44,331 bases of DNA from Verrucomicrobiota bacterium (GTDB lineage Bacteria; Verrucomicrobiota; Verrucomicrobiia; Verrucomicrobiales; DEV007), in NCBI GenBank assembly GCA_963205275.1, contig CAUJIH010000081.1:1-44331 (forward strand). Reading direction: 5' to 3'. A program made the position numbers and the translations under genes. The notes below the pieces were generated by a model. The model saw only the letters and a list, made by a program, of their open reading frames with translations. It was not told the DNA's origin and searched no databases. Positions 43,765-44,331 of the stretch are shown here, piece after piece. Position 1 is the first letter of the stretch; each line of letters begins with the position of its first letter.

Positions 43765-44331
43765 GCGCCCACATCGTCCCGGAGGGACGCCAGACATTAA
43801 CCGGTGGTGCAAACCACCGGTTGTCGGAACAACCAAAAATCGCCCCGAAGGGGCGGTGGAACGTCGAAAACGATTTTGCCCGTGTGCCCATGTCGAAACG
43901 CAACCCGGATCGGACGGGAATCGCACCCGAAACGTTCCGCCGCCCCTACCTGGGCGGGTGGCGTGTGTGTCCTCGGTGTCCGGTGGTTTGCCCACCGGCT
44001 AATTTCCCATGCGCCTCCGGCGCAAGGTTCCGTCCCAGTGGAACGCCGATGGCATCGGACGACGTTACAAACCACCGGAATCCGCGTTTCGCGCCCACAT
44101 CGTCCCGGAGGGACGCCAGAAATTAGCCGGTGGTGCAAACCACCGGTTGTTTCATCCAAAAAATGGATTTCGCCCCGGCAGGGGCGGTGGAACGTCGAAA
44201 ACGATTTTGCCCATGTGCCCATATCGGAACGCAACCCGAATTGGACGGGAATCGCACACGAAACGTTCCGCCGCCCCTACCGGGGCGGGTGGCGTGTGTG
44301 TCCTCGGTGTCCGGTGGTTTGCCCACCGGAT
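43765..44331. repeat. Multi-hairpin 326-bp-period repeat, two copies
   Basis: Two copies start at 43765 and 44091 (gcgcccacatcgtcccggag), each about 235-240 bp and nearly identical, with a 90-bp spacer between (44001-44090). Each copy is a chain of palindromes: a GTCCCGGAGGGAC stem, AACCGGTGGT/ACCACCGGTT around a 3-base loop, a CGCCCC/GGGGCG stem, CCGCCCC/GGGCGGG and TCCGGTGG/CCACCGGA. The spacer also contains TGCGCCTCCGGCGCA. The second copy runs into the window end. Stretches without stops on both strands are by-products of GC-rich repeats, not genes. Confidence 0.88.

Noticed and set aside
43797..44234. Open frames on both strands in the right-end repeat
   Set aside because: They consist of GC-rich palindromic repeat and repeat themselves with the repeat copies; this is not coding sequence.

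Overview
The window is a chromosomal segment from a bacterium of the Planctomycetota–Verrucomicrobiota–Chlamydiota group, most likely a free-living heterotrophic Verrucomicrobiota member. The evidence is the gene content: a haem-c/DUF1549/DUF1553 protein paired with a Tat-exported DUF1501 protein, a DUF1080 protein, very large secreted proteins built from 'NGD' repeat modules, an alpha/alpha-toroid secreted protein, and GxxExxY-family remnants. Most starts lack a clear Shine-Dalgarno sequence. No rRNA, tRNA or CRISPR array was seen.

Layout. Bases 1–1158 carry the C-terminal third of a type I restriction subunit (HsdR). Bases 1217–2170 are a striking tandem array with an exact 347-bp period; it contains internally deleted GxxExxY genes and repeated inverted arms. 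Bases 2330–6079 (minus) encode a giant secreted putative glycosidase. Bases 6272–8261 hold an acidic membrane-anchored protein, a small multi-pass membrane protein and a small Cys-containing secreted protein. Bases 8352–16899 (minus) are a tight four-gene envelope operon of unknown function: a membrane protein with a long exported coiled region, a helical secreted protein, an alpha/alpha-toroid protein, and a 1112-aa repeat protein ending in a degenerate TlpA-like domain.

Bases 16975–24236 hold housekeeping and metabolic genes: rhamnulose-phosphate aldolase/dehydrogenase, hisI, holB, a DUF1080 protein, a small secreted protein, a VanX-like dipeptidase and a CCA-adding enzyme. Then come an SGNH hydrolase, polyphosphate kinase with a PAP2 phosphatase, a sugar isomerase-like TIM barrel and an alpha/beta hydrolase. 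Bases 30847–39510 form a polymer-degradation-type block: DUF1501 and the cytochrome/DUF1549/DUF1553 gene on the minus strand, divergent from a second giant secreted putative glycosidase. That protein shares one accessory domain with the first giant protein, at the opposite end of the chain. A His-rich lipoprotein follows.

The right end (40387–43761) encodes a PLD-nuclease/SNF2-helicase fusion of defence type. Short palindromes lie on its upstream side, and a 326-bp-period multi-hairpin repeat lies directly downstream and begins four bases past its stop codon. Both window ends are therefore defence genes next to repeat arrays, while the 38 kb between looks like ordinary chromosome. The candidates for something undescribed are the GxxExxY/inverted-arm element, the four-gene envelope operon, and the PLD–SNF2 helicase apparently cut off from its partner genes.
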